A DNA stretch of 50,087 bases from Beijerinckiaceae bacterium (GCA_004298435.1 SCSF01000037.1:1-50087); one strand, 5' to 3'; counted from the first letter of the stretch, positions 14,987 through 24,982 are shown. The notes: generated by a model from the sequence alone, not told the origin. Numbers and translations: made by a program.

Positions 14987-15624
14987 GCCGCCCGGCGCGC
15001 TTGCTTCGTCTGTCCTGTCTGCCTCTGGCTATGGCGTGCGGTATGATTTCTGTCGCGCTCGATGCTGGACATGCCGAGCCCGCGGCGAAGGCCGCCTCCA
15101 GATCCGTGCATATCAAGTCCACCGCGGCGCGAAACGACAACCGGCAGCCGATCCATATCAAGGCGGCGAAGCTCGACTATTTCGACAAGCAGTCGAAGCT
15201 GATTTATCGCGGCAATGTTGTTGCGGTGCGCGGCGACACCACGATGAAAACGCCATTGCTCGTCGTGTATCTGAATCCGAAAGAGAGCGGCGGATCGAAA
15301 AATCTGCCGTCGTCGAACAGCCAGGTTCGCCGTATGGAGGCTTCCGGCCCGGTGACGATCATCTCCAAAGGGCAGGTCGCAACGGGTGACTCCGGCGTTT
15401 ATGAGAGGGCCGAGAACAAGATTTTCTTGAACGGCAATGTGACTTTGAGCCAAGGTCCGAACGTAACCCAGGGCGATCACCTCGTTTATGATACGACGAG
15501 TGGCCAGGCTGTCGTCACCGGCCATGTTCGCAGCATGTTTCTTCCGGACAACAAGTCCAGCGAGGAGACGGCGAAGACATCGGGCAGGACAGCCGGCAAG
15601 ACCGTTGGCGAGCGAAGCCACTGA
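14983..15624 (+). CDS. lptA: LPS transport periplasmic protein LptA
   Basis: Periplasmic OstA-domain protein that forms the filament carrying LPS to LptDE. It has 213 residues. The N-terminus (to about residue 31) is a signal peptide ending in DAGHAEP. The OstA-like domain runs from about 55 to 185 (PIHIKAAKLDYFDKQSKLIYRGNVVAVRGDTTMK, then GVYERAENKIFLNGNVTLSQG and GDHLVYDTTSGQAVVTGHV). A charged Thr/Lys-rich tail follows. It sits between lptC (four-base overlap) and lptB (14-base gap), an arrangement that strengthens the call. Confidence 0.9.
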   Translation: MSRPARLLRLSCLPLAMACGMISVALDAGHAEPAAKAASRSVHIKSTAARNDNRQPIHIKAAKLDYFDKQSKLIYRGNVVAVRGDTTMKTPLLVVYLNPKESGGSKNLPSSNSQVRRMEASGPVTIISKGQVATGDSGVYERAENKIFLNGNVTLSQGPNVTQGDHLVYDTTSGQAVVTGHVRSMFLPDNKSSEETAKTSGRTAGKTVGERSH

Positions 15625-15638
15625 ACTCGGGAACTGCC

Positions 15639-16529
15639 TTGCCCGCCAAAACCGACCCATTCGCTGCGGCAAAGTCAGTCGCCTCCGACCGCGGCGGCAT
15701 GGCCGGCCGGATGCGAAATTTTTTCAGACGGCGCGACTCCGGCGACCACGAAGCTTCACAGGAGGTTGGCGCCGCAAGTCCATCCGCTCGCCCCGCTTTG
15801 GGCGCAGAGGGGTGGCTTGTCGCGACGCAATTGCGCAAAGGCTACAAGGGTCGCCCCGTCATCCATGACGTGAGCCTCATGGTCCGCCGTGGCGAGGCGG
15901 TTGCGCTGCTTGGTCCGAACGGCGCCGGCAAGACGACGCTCTTTTATATGATCACCGGCCTTGTGCGGCCGGACAGCGGCACGATCACGCTCGAAAATTA
16001 CGATGTGACGGCGCTGCCGATGTATCGGCGCGCGCGCCTCGGCATCGGCTATCTGCCGCAGGAGCCGTCGATTTTTCGCGGTCTCAGCGTTGAGGACAAT
16101 ATTCGCGCGGTTCTGGAAATCACCCAGCACGACAAGCGCAAGCGCGCGGCGGAACTCGAAGCGCTGCTTGAGGAATTCAATATCGCGCGGCTCAGGAAAT
16201 CCATGTCCATCGCCTTGTCAGGCGGTGAAAGACGCCGCCTCGAAATTGCCCGTGCGCTGGCGGGCCACCCCTCTTTCATGCTGCTCGACGAACCTTTCGC
16301 CGGCGTCGATCCTTTGGCGGTCGCCGATATTCAGGATCTCGTGCATCATTTGAAGGAGCGCGGCATCGGCGTGCTCATCACCGATCATAACGTCCGCGAA
16401 ACGCTGGGCCTTGTTGACCGCGCCTATATCATCCATTCCGGGCATCTGCTGAGCTTCGGCACACCGGACGAGATCGTCGCAGACCCGGATGCGCGCCGGC
16501 TCTATCTCGGCGAGGATTTCAGATTGTAG
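15639..16529 (+). CDS. lptB: LPS export ABC transporter ATP-binding protein LptB
   Basis: Cytoplasmic ATPase of the LptB2FGC exporter. Walker A GPNGAGKT is at residues 92-99, the signature LSGGE at 193-197, Walker B FMLLDE at 213-218, and the H-loop follows in LITDHN. The C-terminus RRLYLGEDFRL is typical of LptB. At 296 residues it is longer than the usual 240-260 because of about 55 extra N-terminal residues rich in Arg, Ser and Ala. The start is TTG at 15639; an internal ATG at 15699 would shorten that extension. In many Rhizobiales rpoN follows, but here a repeat and the convergent dapE do. Confidence 0.93.
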   Translation: MPAKTDPFAAAKSVASDRGGMAGRMRNFFRRRDSGDHEASQEVGAASPSARPALGAEGWLVATQLRKGYKGRPVIHDVSLMVRRGEAVALLGPNGAGKTTLFYMITGLVRPDSGTITLENYDVTALPMYRRARLGIGYLPQEPSIFRGLSVEDNIRAVLEITQHDKRKRAAELEALLEEFNIARLRKSMSIALSGGERRRLEIARALAGHPSFMLLDEPFAGVDPLAVADIQDLVHHLKERGIGVLITDHNVRETLGLVDRAYIIHSGHLLSFGTPDEIVADPDARRLYLGEDFRL

Positions 16530-16647
16530 GACGCCTCGTGGTCTGGTCTACGCAGCGATCCAAACCGAAGCCCTCATGGTGAGGAGGCCGCCTTTGGGCG
16601 GCCGTCTCGAACCAGAGGGCGTCACACGTTCGTTTCGCAATACGATG

Positions 16648-16692
16648 CCCTCACCCTTCGAGGCTCGCTTCACTCGCACCTCAGGGTGAGGG
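16648..16692. repeat. Palindromic intergenic repeat between lptB and dapE
   Basis: CCCTCACCCT (16648-16657) and AGGGTGAGGG (16683-16692) form a 10-bp stem; the loop contains GAGGCTCGCTTCACTCGCACCTC-like sequence that can pair further. The left half of the 195-base spacer (16576-16620) has a second imperfect dyad around GGAGGCCGCC/GGGCGGCC. This style of repeat is widespread between Rhizobiales genes. Because it separates convergent genes, it may also stop transcription. Confidence 0.6.
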
Positions 16693-16724
16693 ATTTTCAG
16701 TGCCGACCATGACGACCGCCTGTT

Positions 16725-17894
16725 TCAAGCCATAACGCCGAAATAGCTTTCCAGAATATCCGCATAAATCGCCGTCAGCGTTTCAAGATCGGCAATCGCC
16801 ACGCGCTCGTCGATCATGTGCATGGTCGCGCCGACGAGGCCAAACTCCACGACAGGACAATAGGCGCTGATGAAGCGGGCATCCGACGTTCCGCCTGAAG
16901 TGGAGAGTTGCGGCTTGCGGCCCGTATGCCTCTCGATGGCGGCGTTCACGAGATCTGTAAAGCGATCCGGTTGGGTGACAAAGGCTAGCGCATTGCATGG
17001 TTCGAAAGAGAGCCGGTAGCGCGCCTTTCCTGCGACAGAAGCGCAGCGTTGTTCGATCTCGCGCGCCAATGTCTGCGGTGTCCAATGGTCGTTGAAGCGT
17101 ATGTTGAAACGCGCTCGCGCACTCGCAGGAATGACGTTCGTTGCCGGATTGCCGACATCGACCGTCACGATTTCAAGGTTCGACGGATCGAAATGCGTGG
17201 TGCCATTGTCGAGCGGCGTCGCAATCAGGCTTTGCAGCAAGCGCAAGAGATGCGGAATGGGATTGTCCGCGCGCTGCGGATAGGCGACGTGGCCCTGCGT
17301 TCCATCGACGACGAGCGTTCCGTTGAGCGATCCGCGCCGGCCGACCTTGATCATATCTCCAAGAGCTTCAGGGTTGGTCGGCTCGCCCAACAGGCAATGA
17401 TCGAAGGTTTCGCCCTTGTCGCGCGCCCAGGCGAGAAGTTTGGTGGTGCCGTTGACAGCCGGGCCTTCCTCATCGCCGGTAATGAGAAAAGCGATGGAGC
17501 CTTTCGCTGTGCCATGCTTTGCGATGAAGCCGAGCGCAGCGCTGGTGAAGGCGGCGATTGCGCCTTTCATATCGCTCGCGCCGCGGCCCCAGACCATATC
17601 TTCGGCAAGTTCGGCGGCGAAGGGATCGAACCGCCAGGCGGCGCGGTCGCCGACCGGCACGACATCCGTATGGCCGGCGAAGACGAGACAGGGCGCTGCC
17701 GTGCCGATGCGCGCATAGAGATTGTCGATTGACGGTTGGTCCTGATCCGAGAATCTCACGCGCGAAGTCGCGAAGCCGTGTTCCTTCAGAATCCTTTCGA
17801 GCAATGGCAGCGCGCCCGCGTCCTCCGGCGTGATGGAGGGGCAGCGAATGAGCGCCTGGCAGATATCGAGCGCGCGGGTTTCATTGGTCGTCAT
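16725..17894 (-). CDS. dapE: Succinyl-diaminopimelate desuccinylase
   Basis: M20-family zinc peptidase-like enzyme that releases succinate from N-succinyl-L,L-diaminopimelate in lysine and peptidoglycan synthesis. It has 389 residues. Metal ligands are visible: His in FAGHTDVVP, Asp in MKGAIAAF context ([10 protein letters not shown]), Glu pair in [14 protein letters not shown], and a late His in [11 protein letters not shown]. The [11 protein letters not shown] stretch and the DapE start [12 protein letters not shown] support the subfamily. dapD lies about 0.9 kb upstream on the same strand with two small DUF805 genes between. Confidence 0.95.
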   Translation of the reverse strand: MTTNETRALDICQALIRCPSITPEDAGALPLLERILKEHGFATSRVRFSDQDQPSIDNLYARIGTAAPCLVFAGHTDVVPVGDRAAWRFDPFAAELAEDMVWGRGASDMKGAIAAFTSAALGFIAKHGTAKGSIAFLITGDEEGPAVNGTTKLLAWARDKGETFDHCLLGEPTNPEALGDMIKVGRRGSLNGTLVVDGTQGHVAYPQRADNPIPHLLRLLQSLIATPLDNGTTHFDPSNLEIVTVDVGNPATNVIPASARARFNIRFNDHWTPQTLAREIEQRCASVAGKARYRLSFEPCNALAFVTQPDRFTDLVNAAIERHTGRKPQLSTSGGTSDARFISAYCPVVEFGLVGATMHMIDERVAIADLETLTAIYADILESYFGVMA

Positions 17895-17926
17895 AATCTA
17901 ATCGGTCTGAGCCTATGATGATGCGG

Positions 17927-18274
17927 TCACTTGAGAGGGTCGGGGCCGAAACGGTTCGGCCCGATGGTGCCTGGCAAGCAGCCTGCCTCCACGAAATACC
18001 AGATCGCCCCGAGGATCGGCACGAACAGAATCAGAAGCCACCAGCCGCTCTTGTCCCGATCGTGAAACCGTTTGATCCCCAGATTGATGCTCGGATAAAG
18101 CAGCGCCAGGCTGATGATCACCTCCAGCAAACTTCCAAGCACGCCATTGCCGAAAATGAGAGCGTCAACAAACCCCAGAACCACGCTGGCTACGGCAAGA
18201 ATGATGCCGCCGATCCAGAATGGCCCGCGATTGATCCTGCCGTCATTGGTCAGAAAAAGCGTTTGGTAATCCAT
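17927..18274 (-). CDS. DUF805 membrane protein
   Basis: 115-residue inner-membrane protein of the DUF805 family. The N-terminus carries the usual soluble start (LFLTNDGRINRGPFWIGG), followed by about three to four hydrophobic segments, and the family motif NLGIKRFHDRDKSGWW between the third and fourth. An excellent AAGGGAG ribosome binding site lies 7 bases before the ATG. Function is unknown. It follows a second, more divergent DUF805-like gene on the same strand. Confidence 0.88.
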   Translation of the reverse strand: MDYQTLFLTNDGRINRGPFWIGGIILAVASVVLGFVDALIFGNGVLGSLLEVIISLALLYPSINLGIKRFHDRDKSGWWLLILFVPILGAIWYFVEAGCLPGTIGPNRFGPDPLK

Positions 18275-18325
18275 AATAGCACTCCCTTAAAGAAAGGGAG
18301 AGCTTTGCAGTTGGCGGTGCGACCG

Positions 18326-18805
18326 TCAATTCCGCCGCGACCGGGGCCTCAGATCGCCAAGATCGACGACATTCCAGACGAAGACCAGGAACAGCACACA
18401 ATCAGCGACGATGGTCCAGGAATGAGGAACGGCTCCGGCGGAGCGCGGTGCGACCCAGTGCAGTGCGCCTGCGAGGCAGGCAACGAATGGCAGGAGGCCG
18501 GCAAGGGCAGGCGGGCGGCCAATGTCGCGCCAGCGTTTGGCGCTGAGATTGTAATAGCAGATGAGCAGGATGATGACCGCGAAGCCGTAGACGATCCTGT
18601 AGAGATTGGCGGCGAACACCGAGACTGTGAACAGCGGCTGCTTCGCGAGATCGTGCTCTGCAAAGGGCGCGACCAGAACCCAGGCGAGCGTGAGAACCAC
18701 GAAAATGCCGGTGAGCAATCCGGCATTGCGCCACCAGGTTCCGGCGTCGATCCGCCCCTCATCGGTGCGAAACAGAAACGACCAGTGTGAGCGTTCCGCG
18801 CCCAT
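18326..18805 (-). CDS. DUF805-like membrane protein
   Basis: 159 residues with four hydrophobic segments. The start WSFLFRTDEGRIDAGTWWRNAG and the central YYNLSAKRWRDIGRPP parallel the LFLTNDGRINRGPFW and NLGIKRFHDRDKSGWW motifs of the neighbouring DUF805 protein, so it looks like an expanded paralogue. The ATG overlaps the dapD stop by one base (TGATG pattern), implying translation coupled to dapD. Role unknown. Confidence 0.8.
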   Translation of the reverse strand: MGAERSHWSFLFRTDEGRIDAGTWWRNAGLLTGIFVVLTLAWVLVAPFAEHDLAKQPLFTVSVFAANLYRIVYGFAVIILLICYYNLSAKRWRDIGRPPALAGLLPFVACLAGALHWVAPRSAGAVPHSWTIVADCVLFLVFVWNVVDLGDLRPRSRRN

Positions 18806-19662
18806 CAGTCCCTCAGCAATTCATTGATCGCGGTTTTGCCGCGGGTTTGCGCATCGACCGTCTTGACGATGACGGCACAATAGAGCGACGGCCCCGGCGT
18901 TCCATCCGGCAGAGGCCTGCCGGGCAAGGCGCCGGGCACGACGACGGAATAGGGCGGCACAAAGCCCGTGTGTATTGCGCCCGTCGCGCGATCGATGATT
19001 TTCGTCGAGGCGGAAATGAAGGTGCCCATCGCCAGCACGGAGCCTTCGCCGACGATCACGCCTTCAACCACCTCCGACCGCGCGCCGATGAAGCAGCCGT
19101 CCTCGATAATGGTCGGGTTCGCCTGCAAGGGTTCGAGCACGCCGCCGATGCCGACACCGCCGGAAAGATGCACATTGCGGCCGATCTGCGCGCAGGAGCC
19201 GACAGTCGCCCAGGTGTCGACCATCGTGCCTTCGCCGACATAAGCGCCAAGATTGACGAAGGACGGCATCAGGATCACGCCGGGCGCGATATAGGCCGAG
19301 CGGCGGACGATGGCGCTTGGAACCGAGCGGAAACCGGCCGCCGCATGCGCCTCGGCGTCCCAGCCAAGAAATTTGGACGGCACCTTGTCCCACCATGAGC
19401 CGCCGCCCGGCGCGCCGGAAATCATCTCCATGTCGTTCAGGCGAAAGGATAGAAGCACGGCCTTCTTGGCCCATTGATTGACGGCCCAGGACGACGGACC
19501 TGCGGCGCCGGCAATTTTCTCGGCCACCCGCAGCTTGCCTTTATCGAGAAGGCCAAGCGTCAGATCGACAGCCTCGCGCACCGTGCCTCTGGTCGAGACG
19601 GTGACGCTCTCGCGCGCGTCGAAAGCGGCATTGATGGTCTTCTCAAGTTCCTGAATTTGCAT
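18805..19662 (-). CDS. dapD: 2,3,4,5-tetrahydropyridine-2,6-dicarboxylate N-succinyltransferase
   Basis: Transfers succinyl from succinyl-CoA to tetrahydrodipicolinate in the succinylase branch of lysine/diaminopimelate synthesis; DapE acts two steps later. The protein is a left-handed beta helix with hexapeptide repeats (residues about 125-230: [63 protein letters not shown]), preceded by the DapD N-terminal helical domain. 285 residues from ATG 19662, which has GGAG nine bases ahead; the ATG at 19671 is directly abutted by that GGAG and is less likely. It overlaps the next gene by one base. Confidence 0.96.
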   Translation of the reverse strand: MQIQELEKTINAAFDARESVTVSTRGTVREAVDLTLGLLDKGKLRVAEKIAGAAGPSSWAVNQWAKKAVLLSFRLNDMEMISGAPGGGSWWDKVPSKFLGWDAEAHAAAGFRSVPSAIVRRSAYIAPGVILMPSFVNLGAYVGEGTMVDTWATVGSCAQIGRNVHLSGGVGIGGVLEPLQANPTIIEDGCFIGARSEVVEGVIVGEGSVLAMGTFISASTKIIDRATGAIHTGFVPPYSVVVPGALPGRPLPDGTPGPSLYCAVIVKTVDAQTRGKTAINELLRD

Positions 19663-19739
19663 GCCTGACATCTCCAGTTCATTTGCGTAATGGCGTCGTG
19701 GCGACGCCGCAAGTCCGATTAAAAGTAACGCTTCCGGTT

Positions 19740-20537
19740 TCAGCTTTCGGCGCTTTGCGCCGAGGGGATCGTGTGAGCGGCGATGTCGCGAAGAAACCGC
19801 TCAAGGTCGCTGCTCACGAAATCGACATGCGGCAGGTTCTGGCTCGCGGCGATCTCGAACGGCTCGCGGCGATCGTCACAGCCAGGTTTGGGGACGACGA
19901 GCACGGTGATCATGCCCTTCTCATGCGGAATGCAGAGGTTCCGGTCGATGTCCTCGAACATGGCCGCTGTTTTTGGATCGACGTGATGTTTTGCAAAAAA
20001 TTTTTCGTAAGTGGCACGCTCCGGCTTCGGGACAAGTTCGGCGTCGACGATGTCGAATATATCCTCGAATACGGTGGCGAGGCCGAGTGCTTCCGCAGTC
20101 AGGCGTGCATGCGCGCGCGAGCCATTGGTCAGAATGAGCTTGCGTCCGGGCAACGCCATAATCGCTTCCGCCAGCGGCAGATTTGGCAAAAGCGCGGACC
20201 GGTCGATGTCATGCACGAACTCGAGAAAAGCGTGCGGATCGACACCATGATTGATCATAAGGCCGCGTAATGTCGTGCCGTAGCGGCGATAGTAATATTT
20301 CTGCAATGCGCGCGCAGAGATCCCGTCCAGGCCGAACAGATGAATCATAAAGGCGGTGATGCGTTGATCGATCTTCGGCCAGAGATCGCTATCGGCGGGA
20401 TAAAGCGTGTTGTCGAGATCGAAGATCCAGGTATCGACATCGGCGAACTCGAGGCGAGCCGGCGCATTCGCAGAAAACGCGATGGGTCTGACCTCTATAT
20501 CATCGAGTTGAGCGGCTTCGCTGGTCGCATTGGGCAT
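19740..20537 (-). CDS. HAD-family pyrimidine 5'-nucleotidase
   Basis: Cytoplasmic haloacid-dehalogenase phosphatase of the SDT1/pyrimidine 5'-nucleotidase type, probably hydrolysing UMP/CMP-like nucleotides. From ATG 20537 it has 265 residues. Motif I is [10 protein letters not shown] (nucleophile and acid Asp pair), motif [10 protein letters not shown], motif III Lys in [13 protein letters not shown], and motif [12 protein letters not shown]. The cap contains [13 protein letters not shown], a hallmark of this subgroup. The frame is open to a TTG at 20624, but that N-terminus looks unstructured. It lies between dapD and argB, a linkage common in Rhizobiales. Confidence 0.88.
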   Translation of the reverse strand: MPNATSEAAQLDDIEVRPIAFSANAPARLEFADVDTWIFDLDNTLYPADSDLWPKIDQRITAFMIHLFGLDGISARALQKYYYRRYGTTLRGLMINHGVDPHAFLEFVHDIDRSALLPNLPLAEAIMALPGRKLILTNGSRAHARLTAEALGLATVFEDIFDIVDAELVPKPERATYEKFFAKHHVDPKTAAMFEDIDRNLCIPHEKGMITVLVVPKPGCDDRREPFEIAASQNLPHVDFVSSDLERFLRDIAAHTIPSAQSAES

Positions 20538-20635
20538 CGCCAGTGCGCCCGCCTCAATCGGATGCTCCGCTGTGATTCCGCCGCTCCTGTCCTGTCTGTC
20601 TGTCAATGGTCCGTGTTTCGTCAAAGATCGTGCGT

Positions 20636-21532
20636 TTATCGCGTAATCAGCGTTCCCGCGCCATGATCTGTCAGAAGCTCGATCAGGACTGCATGCGGCA
20701 GCTTGCCGTCGAGAATGACAACGCCTTCCACGCCTTGCTCGAGCGCATAAATGCAGGTTTCCACCTTGGGGATCATGCCGCCGGTGATCGTGCCGTCTGC
20801 GATCAGCGCGCGGATATCGTCCATGCGCAATTCCTTGATGAGCTCACCCTTGGCATCAAGCACGCCCGGCACATCGGTCAGAAACAAAAGGCGCTTGGCG
20901 TGGAGCGCGCCTGCGATTGCGCCCGCGAAAGTGTCAGCATTGACGTTATAGGTATAGCCGTCGAAGCCCTGCGCAACGGGCGCGAGCACGGGAATCAGTT
21001 CACGCCCGAGAACATTATCGAGCACGGTCGTATCGACTTTCGCGGGCTCGCCGACGAAGCCGAGATCGATTTCCTCATCTTCCCCGTCGCCGTTGACGCG
21101 AAGCGCCGCCGTCACCTTGTTGGCGAGGACCATATTGCCGTCCTTGCCGCAAAGGCCGATCGCGCGGCCGCCCTCGGCATTGATGAAGCCGACGATCTGC
21201 TTGTTGATCGAACCGGCCAGCACCATCTCGACGATTTCGACGGTCGCGCGATCGGTGATGCGCAGACCGCCGGCGAATTCCGATTTGATTCCGAGCTTGG
21301 CGAGCATGGCGCCGATCTGCGGACCGCCGCCATGCACCACGACCGGGTTGACGCCGGATTGTTCGAGCAGAACCATGTCGCGGGCGAAGCTGCGCGCAAC
21401 CTCGTGATCGCCCATCGCGTGTCCGCCATATTTGACGACGACTGTGGCCTCGTCATAGCGCAGCATGTGCGGCAGCGCCTGCATCAGGATTTCGGCCTGT
21501 TCCTGCGGTGTGGCCTTCAGCGCGTCAGTCAT
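20636..21532 (-). CDS. argB: Acetylglutamate kinase
   Basis: Phosphorylates N-acetylglutamate in arginine synthesis. 298 residues. The amino-acid-kinase core shows [13 protein letters not shown] (phosphate-binding Lys and Gly-Gly), [16 protein letters not shown], and the late [27 protein letters not shown], which holds the catalytic Lys and the conserved Gly-Gly. The N-terminal helix ([15 protein letters not shown]) is typical of the hexameric arginine-sensitive enzymes, so feedback inhibition by arginine is likely. It lies downstream of engB with a 45-base gap. Confidence 0.97.
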   Translation of the reverse strand: MTDALKATPQEQAEILMQALPHMLRYDEATVVVKYGGHAMGDHEVARSFARDMVLLEQSGVNPVVVHGGGPQIGAMLAKLGIKSEFAGGLRITDRATVEIVEMVLAGSINKQIVGFINAEGGRAIGLCGKDGNMVLANKVTAALRVNGDGEDEEIDLGFVGEPAKVDTTVLDNVLGRELIPVLAPVAQGFDGYTYNVNADTFAGAIAGALHAKRLLFLTDVPGVLDAKGELIKELRMDDIRALIADGTITGGMIPKVETCIYALEQGVEGVVILDGKLPHAVLIELLTDHGAGTLITR

Positions 21533-21577
21533 TCTCTCAAATCCTGCGATCAGATCAGTCGGCGAGTTACAAACAAT

Positions 21578-22255
21578 CTAGCCGCCATGTTCTTTCAATA
21601 GTTTTGCGACGGCGCCACGCAGATCATCGAGGCCATCGCCTTTGTGCGACGAGGTGACGACCACTTCGGGAAAAGCCGCGGGGCGTCGCGCGAGCGCCGC
21701 CAGAGTTTCGTCGATCCGCGCGGTCACTTCGCTTTTTTTCATCACATCGGCCTTGGTCAGGACGATCTGATAGGAAACAGCGGCACGGTCCAGCAGATCG
21801 AGCATCTCGATATCCTGCGGCTTCAGACCATGACGACCATCGATGAGGACGAAGACGCGCAGCAGGCTGGTGCGGCCGCGCAGATAGCCCTGCATGACTT
21901 TCGTCCACGCAGCGATCTTGTCCTTCGATGCGGCGGCGTAGCCATAGCCCGGCATGTCGACAAGGCGCAGCCGCGGCGCATCCGCACTGGGTCCAAGCGC
22001 AAAGAAATTCAGCGCCTGCGTCCGTCCGGGCGTGTTGGACGTGCGCGCCAGCGTCTTGCGATTGGTCAGCGCATTGATGAGCGAGGACTTGCCGACATTG
22101 GAACGCCCGGCGAAGGCGATCTCGGGCGCTGCGATCGGTGGCAGTTGCGCGAGGTCCGTCGCCGCCCAAAGAAAATCGCAGGCTCCGACAAAGAGCTTTT
22201 TGCCGGAGTCACGAAGGTCCTTCAGCTCTTGCGCCCCGGCGCTTTGCTCGTCCAT
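21578..22255 (-). CDS. engB: Ribosome biogenesis GTP-binding protein EngB/YsxC
   Basis: Small essential GTPase that binds 50S precursors. 225 residues. G1 is GRSNVGKS at 50-57, G2 region TSNTPGRTQALNFF, G3 DMPGYGYA, G4 TKAD in VLTKADVMKK, and G5 near TSSHKGDGL. The N-terminal FVGACDFLWAATDLAQLP is typical of the alphaproteobacterial orthologue. It lies just after yidC (27-base gap) in the conserved order rpmH-rnpA-yidC-engB. Confidence 0.96.
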   Translation of the reverse strand: MDEQSAGAQELKDLRDSGKKLFVGACDFLWAATDLAQLPPIAAPEIAFAGRSNVGKSSLINALTNRKTLARTSNTPGRTQALNFFALGPSADAPRLRLVDMPGYGYAAASKDKIAAWTKVMQGYLRGRTSLLRVFVLIDGRHGLKPQDIEMLDLLDRAAVSYQIVLTKADVMKKSEVTARIDETLAALARRPAAFPEVVVTSSHKGDGLDDLRGAVAKLLKEHGG

Positions 22256-22282
22256 GGCCCTATGCGGTTGACGATTCGCCGA

Positions 22283-24118
22283 TTACGAAGGCGATGTCGC
22301 CTTTGCCTTTTTTCGGAACATACTGGTGAGATTGTCCCACAATTCGATCTTTATCCCCGCCCGGCGCATGATCACGCCCTGCTGCGTCACGGAGAGGATG
22401 TTGTTCCACGTCCAGTAGATGACGAGGCCGGAGGGGAATGTTCCGAGCATGAAGGTGAAGATCACCGGCATCCAGGTGAACATCTGCTTCTGAATCGGAT
22501 CCGGCGGCTCCGGATTCATCTTCATCTGGACGAACATGGTGAAACCCATGATCAGCGGCCAGATTCCAAGCGCAAGGAAATGTCCGATCACCGGCACAGC
22601 CGTCGGATCCCATGGAACGAGACCGAACAGAGTGAAGATATTCGTCGGATCGGGCGCCGACAGATCCTTGATCCAACCGAAGAAGGGCGCGTGCCGCATC
22701 TCTATCGTGATGGAGAGAACCGTATAATAGGCCCAGAAGACCGGCACCTGGACCAGCATCGGCAGACAGCCGGAGACAGGATTGATCTTCTCCCGCTTGT
22801 AGAGATCCATCAATTCCTGCTGCTGTTTCACCTTGTCGTCGGGGAAACGCTCTTTAATTGCGTTCATCTGCGGCTGCGCCGCCTTCATCTTCGCCATTGA
22901 CAGATAGCTGCGATTGGCGAGCGGGAAGAAGACGCCCTTGATGAGCGCGGTGCAGATCAGGATCGCGACGCCGAAGTTGCCGACGAACTTGTAGACAAGA
23001 TCGAGGAACTGGAACATCGGCTTGGTGATGAAGTACAGCCAGCCCCAGTCGATCAGAAGATCGAACTTCTGGATGCCGAGATCGCGCTGATAATCGTCGA
23101 GCGTCTGGGTTTCCTTGGCGCCGGCGAAGATGCGCGTCGTGACCTGCGAGGTGGCGCCTGGTGCGACCTCCAAGCCGTGTGTTTCGACGAAATTCGCCTC
23201 ATAGATTTTATTGGTCGTACCGCGCTCGGAATAAGTGCCTTCGAACGGCGCGTTTTGACCGGGAATGACAACGGTCGCCCAATATTGATCGGTAAAGCCG
23301 AGCCAGCCGCCGGTGCCGTTCATGGTTTTGGTCGCGTGCGGCTCCTTGGCGATCTTGTCGTAGGTTTCTTTCTGCTCGGAACCGCCGAAGACACCGACGA
23401 ATCCGACATGCGCAAGCGAGGAGTGCGAAACTTCAGATTTGCCGTATTTGGTGACGACAGCATAAGGATAGAGCGTCACCGGCGCGCCGGTCTTGTTATC
23501 GACGCTCTCCGCAATGGTGAACATATAGCGGTTGTCGACCGAGATCTTGCGATGGAAGATCAGGCCGTGGCCGTTGTCATAAGTGAGGGTGACGGGCGTT
23601 GTCGCCGTCAGGACCGGGTGATCCGCCTTCCAGAGCGTATTCGGACCCGGCAAGTCGATGGATTGGCCGGCTTTCGCGACGAAGCCGGATTCGGTGAAAT
23701 AGGGGTGCGCCGTACCGAGCGGCGACAGCACCTCGATATTCGGACTGCGGGGATCGGTTGTCTCGTGATAACCCTTGAGCAGAACGTCGTCGATCCGCGC
23801 GCCCTTGAGATCGATCGAGCCTGAGAGGCTTGGCGTGTCGATCTTGATGCGGGGTGACATGGCGAGCGCCGCGGCCCGCGTCTGCACCTTCGGCGCGGCC
23901 TCATTGGCGGCAGCGATGCGTGGACTTCCGGGTTTGCCTGGTGTTGCGGGGAGCGTCGTGCTGCCCTGCGAGGCCGACGGTGGCGGCACGGTTTGCGATT
24001 GCGTCTGGCTCTCGCGCGCCTTTTCGATCTTTGGTGAACCGTACAGATAGCTCCAGCCGATGATGACGAGGATCGAAAGTACGATCGCAAGATAGAGATT
24101 TTTGTTGTCCTGCGTCAT
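22283..24118 (-). CDS. yidC: Membrane protein insertase YidC
   Basis: Inner-membrane insertase for Sec-dependent and independent proteins. 611 residues. An N-terminal membrane anchor ([20 protein letters not shown]) is followed by a Ser/Pro-rich linker, the large periplasmic domain (about 75-350), and the conserved Oxa1/YidC region with five membrane segments from about residue 370 (including [19 protein letters not shown] and [19 protein letters not shown]). The start is the ATG at 24118; the preceding codon is GTG. It begins 11 bases after the rnpA stop. The small yidD gene often found between rnpA and yidC is absent. Confidence 0.97.
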   Translation of the reverse strand: MTQDNKNLYLAIVLSILVIIGWSYLYGSPKIEKARESQTQSQTVPPPSASQGSTTLPATPGKPGSPRIAAANEAAPKVQTRAAALAMSPRIKIDTPSLSGSIDLKGARIDDVLLKGYHETTDPRSPNIEVLSPLGTAHPYFTESGFVAKAGQSIDLPGPNTLWKADHPVLTATTPVTLTYDNGHGLIFHRKISVDNRYMFTIAESVDNKTGAPVTLYPYAVVTKYGKSEVSHSSLAHVGFVGVFGGSEQKETYDKIAKEPHATKTMNGTGGWLGFTDQYWATVVIPGQNAPFEGTYSERGTTNKIYEANFVETHGLEVAPGATSQVTTRIFAGAKETQTLDDYQRDLGIQKFDLLIDWGWLYFITKPMFQFLDLVYKFVGNFGVAILICTALIKGVFFPLANRSYLSMAKMKAAQPQMNAIKERFPDDKVKQQQELMDLYKREKINPVSGCLPMLVQVPVFWAYYTVLSITIEMRHAPFFGWIKDLSAPDPTNIFTLFGLVPWDPTAVPVIGHFLALGIWPLIMGFTMFVQMKMNPEPPDPIQKQMFTWMPVIFTFMLGTFPSGLVIYWTWNNILSVTQQGVIMRRAGIKIELWDNLTSMFRKKAKATSPS

Positions 24119-24129
24119 CACGGCGAAAC

Positions 24130-24627
24130 CTAGTCCTTCATCTTGAATGGAGTTGCGCGAACGGTATTGGATCGAGACGCGGCTTTGTCCCGGTCGCCCG
24201 GACGGGTCTTATGAAGACGCGAAGCCTCCCGGCGCGCGTGAACTTCGGAGATGGCGCGCCCCAACTCTTCTTGCAGGGCCTTGAACTCTTGCTGCAAGGC
24301 GCTTTGCCGTCCGAGGATCACATAGTCATAGTCCCGGCAAGTCGAAAGGTTTGGCGCGAGACGCAATGCTTCCTTCAGGCGGCGGCGGATCCTGTTGCGG
24401 ACCACGGCTCCGCCGAGCTTTTTCGTAACCGTGAATCCGAAACGCGGCAAATCCGCCTCTGCCGGGCCTTTGCGGCGAACGGCTTGCAAGGTGAATGCGC
24501 CGCCATGCACACGCTGCCCTTTGGAGGCCTTCAAAAAATCCGCGCGCTTTTTCAGCCGCGCCTGAGGGCGCAGCCGTATCTTGTCGCCGGTATCTCCTTC
24601 GCTGCCGGCGTCCCCGCGTTCCTGCAT
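24130..24627 (-). CDS. rnpA: Ribonuclease P protein component
   Basis: Protein subunit of RNase P, which matures tRNA 5' ends. The core begins [20 protein letters not shown] and contains the RNA-binding box [20 protein letters not shown]. At 165 residues it is longer than the usual 110-135: about 25 acidic-polar residues precede the core and about 40 basic residues ([19 protein letters not shown]...) follow it. The ATG at 24627 has GGGAG five bases ahead; a GTG at 24648 would add seven residues. It is 71 bases downstream of rpmH, the near-universal arrangement. Confidence 0.92.
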   Translation of the reverse strand: MQERGDAGSEGDTGDKIRLRPQARLKKRADFLKASKGQRVHGGAFTLQAVRRKGPAEADLPRFGFTVTKKLGGAVVRNRIRRRLKEALRLAPNLSTCRDYDYVILGRQSALQQEFKALQEELGRAISEVHARREASRLHKTRPGDRDKAASRSNTVRATPFKMKD

Positions 24628-24698
24628 AGCCGCTCCCGCGACAGACACCCGCTTTGAGGAGTGTCAGGAAAAACAGGCCGAAACCGGCTTTTGAAAGC

Positions 24699-24833
24699 TC
24701 AGGCGGAGAGTTTCTTGCGGCCGCGTACACGCCGCGCCGCAATTATTTTCCGTCCGGCGACGGTCTCCATGCGGGCGCGAAATCCGTGCCGACGCTTGCG
24801 CACCAGCTTGCTAGGTTGATAGGTCCGCTTCAA
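24699..24833 (-). CDS. rpmH: 50S ribosomal protein L34, TTG start
   Basis: 44 residues: it starts [20 protein letters not shown], continues [20 protein letters not shown] and ends KLSA, a textbook L34. The initiator codon is TTG at 24833, with GGAG seven bases ahead. No ATG is available at this position, so programs that only use ATG or apply a length cut-off miss it. A strong promoter candidate lies 120 bases upstream, and rnpA and yidC follow. Confidence 0.97.
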   Translation of the reverse strand: MKRTYQPSKLVRKRRHGFRARMETVAGRKIIAARRVRGRKKLSA

Positions 24834-24952
24834 CTGATCGCTCCGTCTCGAATTTTTTCTGTGCCGCGCCGCAAGCCCTGTGTGCAGACACCATCCAGCA
24901 GGCTGGAGGGGCGCGACGGAAAGAGGGGAGACGCAGGCCGAAAGCCGCTGGC

Positions 24953-24982
24953 CTTATAGGGGCAGATGCGCCGGGAAGTCAA
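24953..24982 (-). promoter_or_regulatory. Promoter of the rpmH-rnpA-yidC operon
   Basis: On the minus strand TTGACT (24982-24977) is followed 18 bases later by TATAAG (24958-24953). Both boxes match five of six consensus bases. A transcript starting near 24946 would have a leader of about 110 bases before rpmH. It is the best sigma-70-type promoter I see in the window. Confidence 0.65.

Noticed and set aside
17915-18790. 291-codon plus-strand frame over the DUF805 genes
   Set aside because: The minus-strand frames have proper membrane segments, family motifs and ribosome binding sites; the plus frame is hydrophilic noise.
21644-22900. 418-codon plus-strand frame over engB and yidC
   Set aside because: Shadow of two well-defined genes; crosses their boundary without domain logic.
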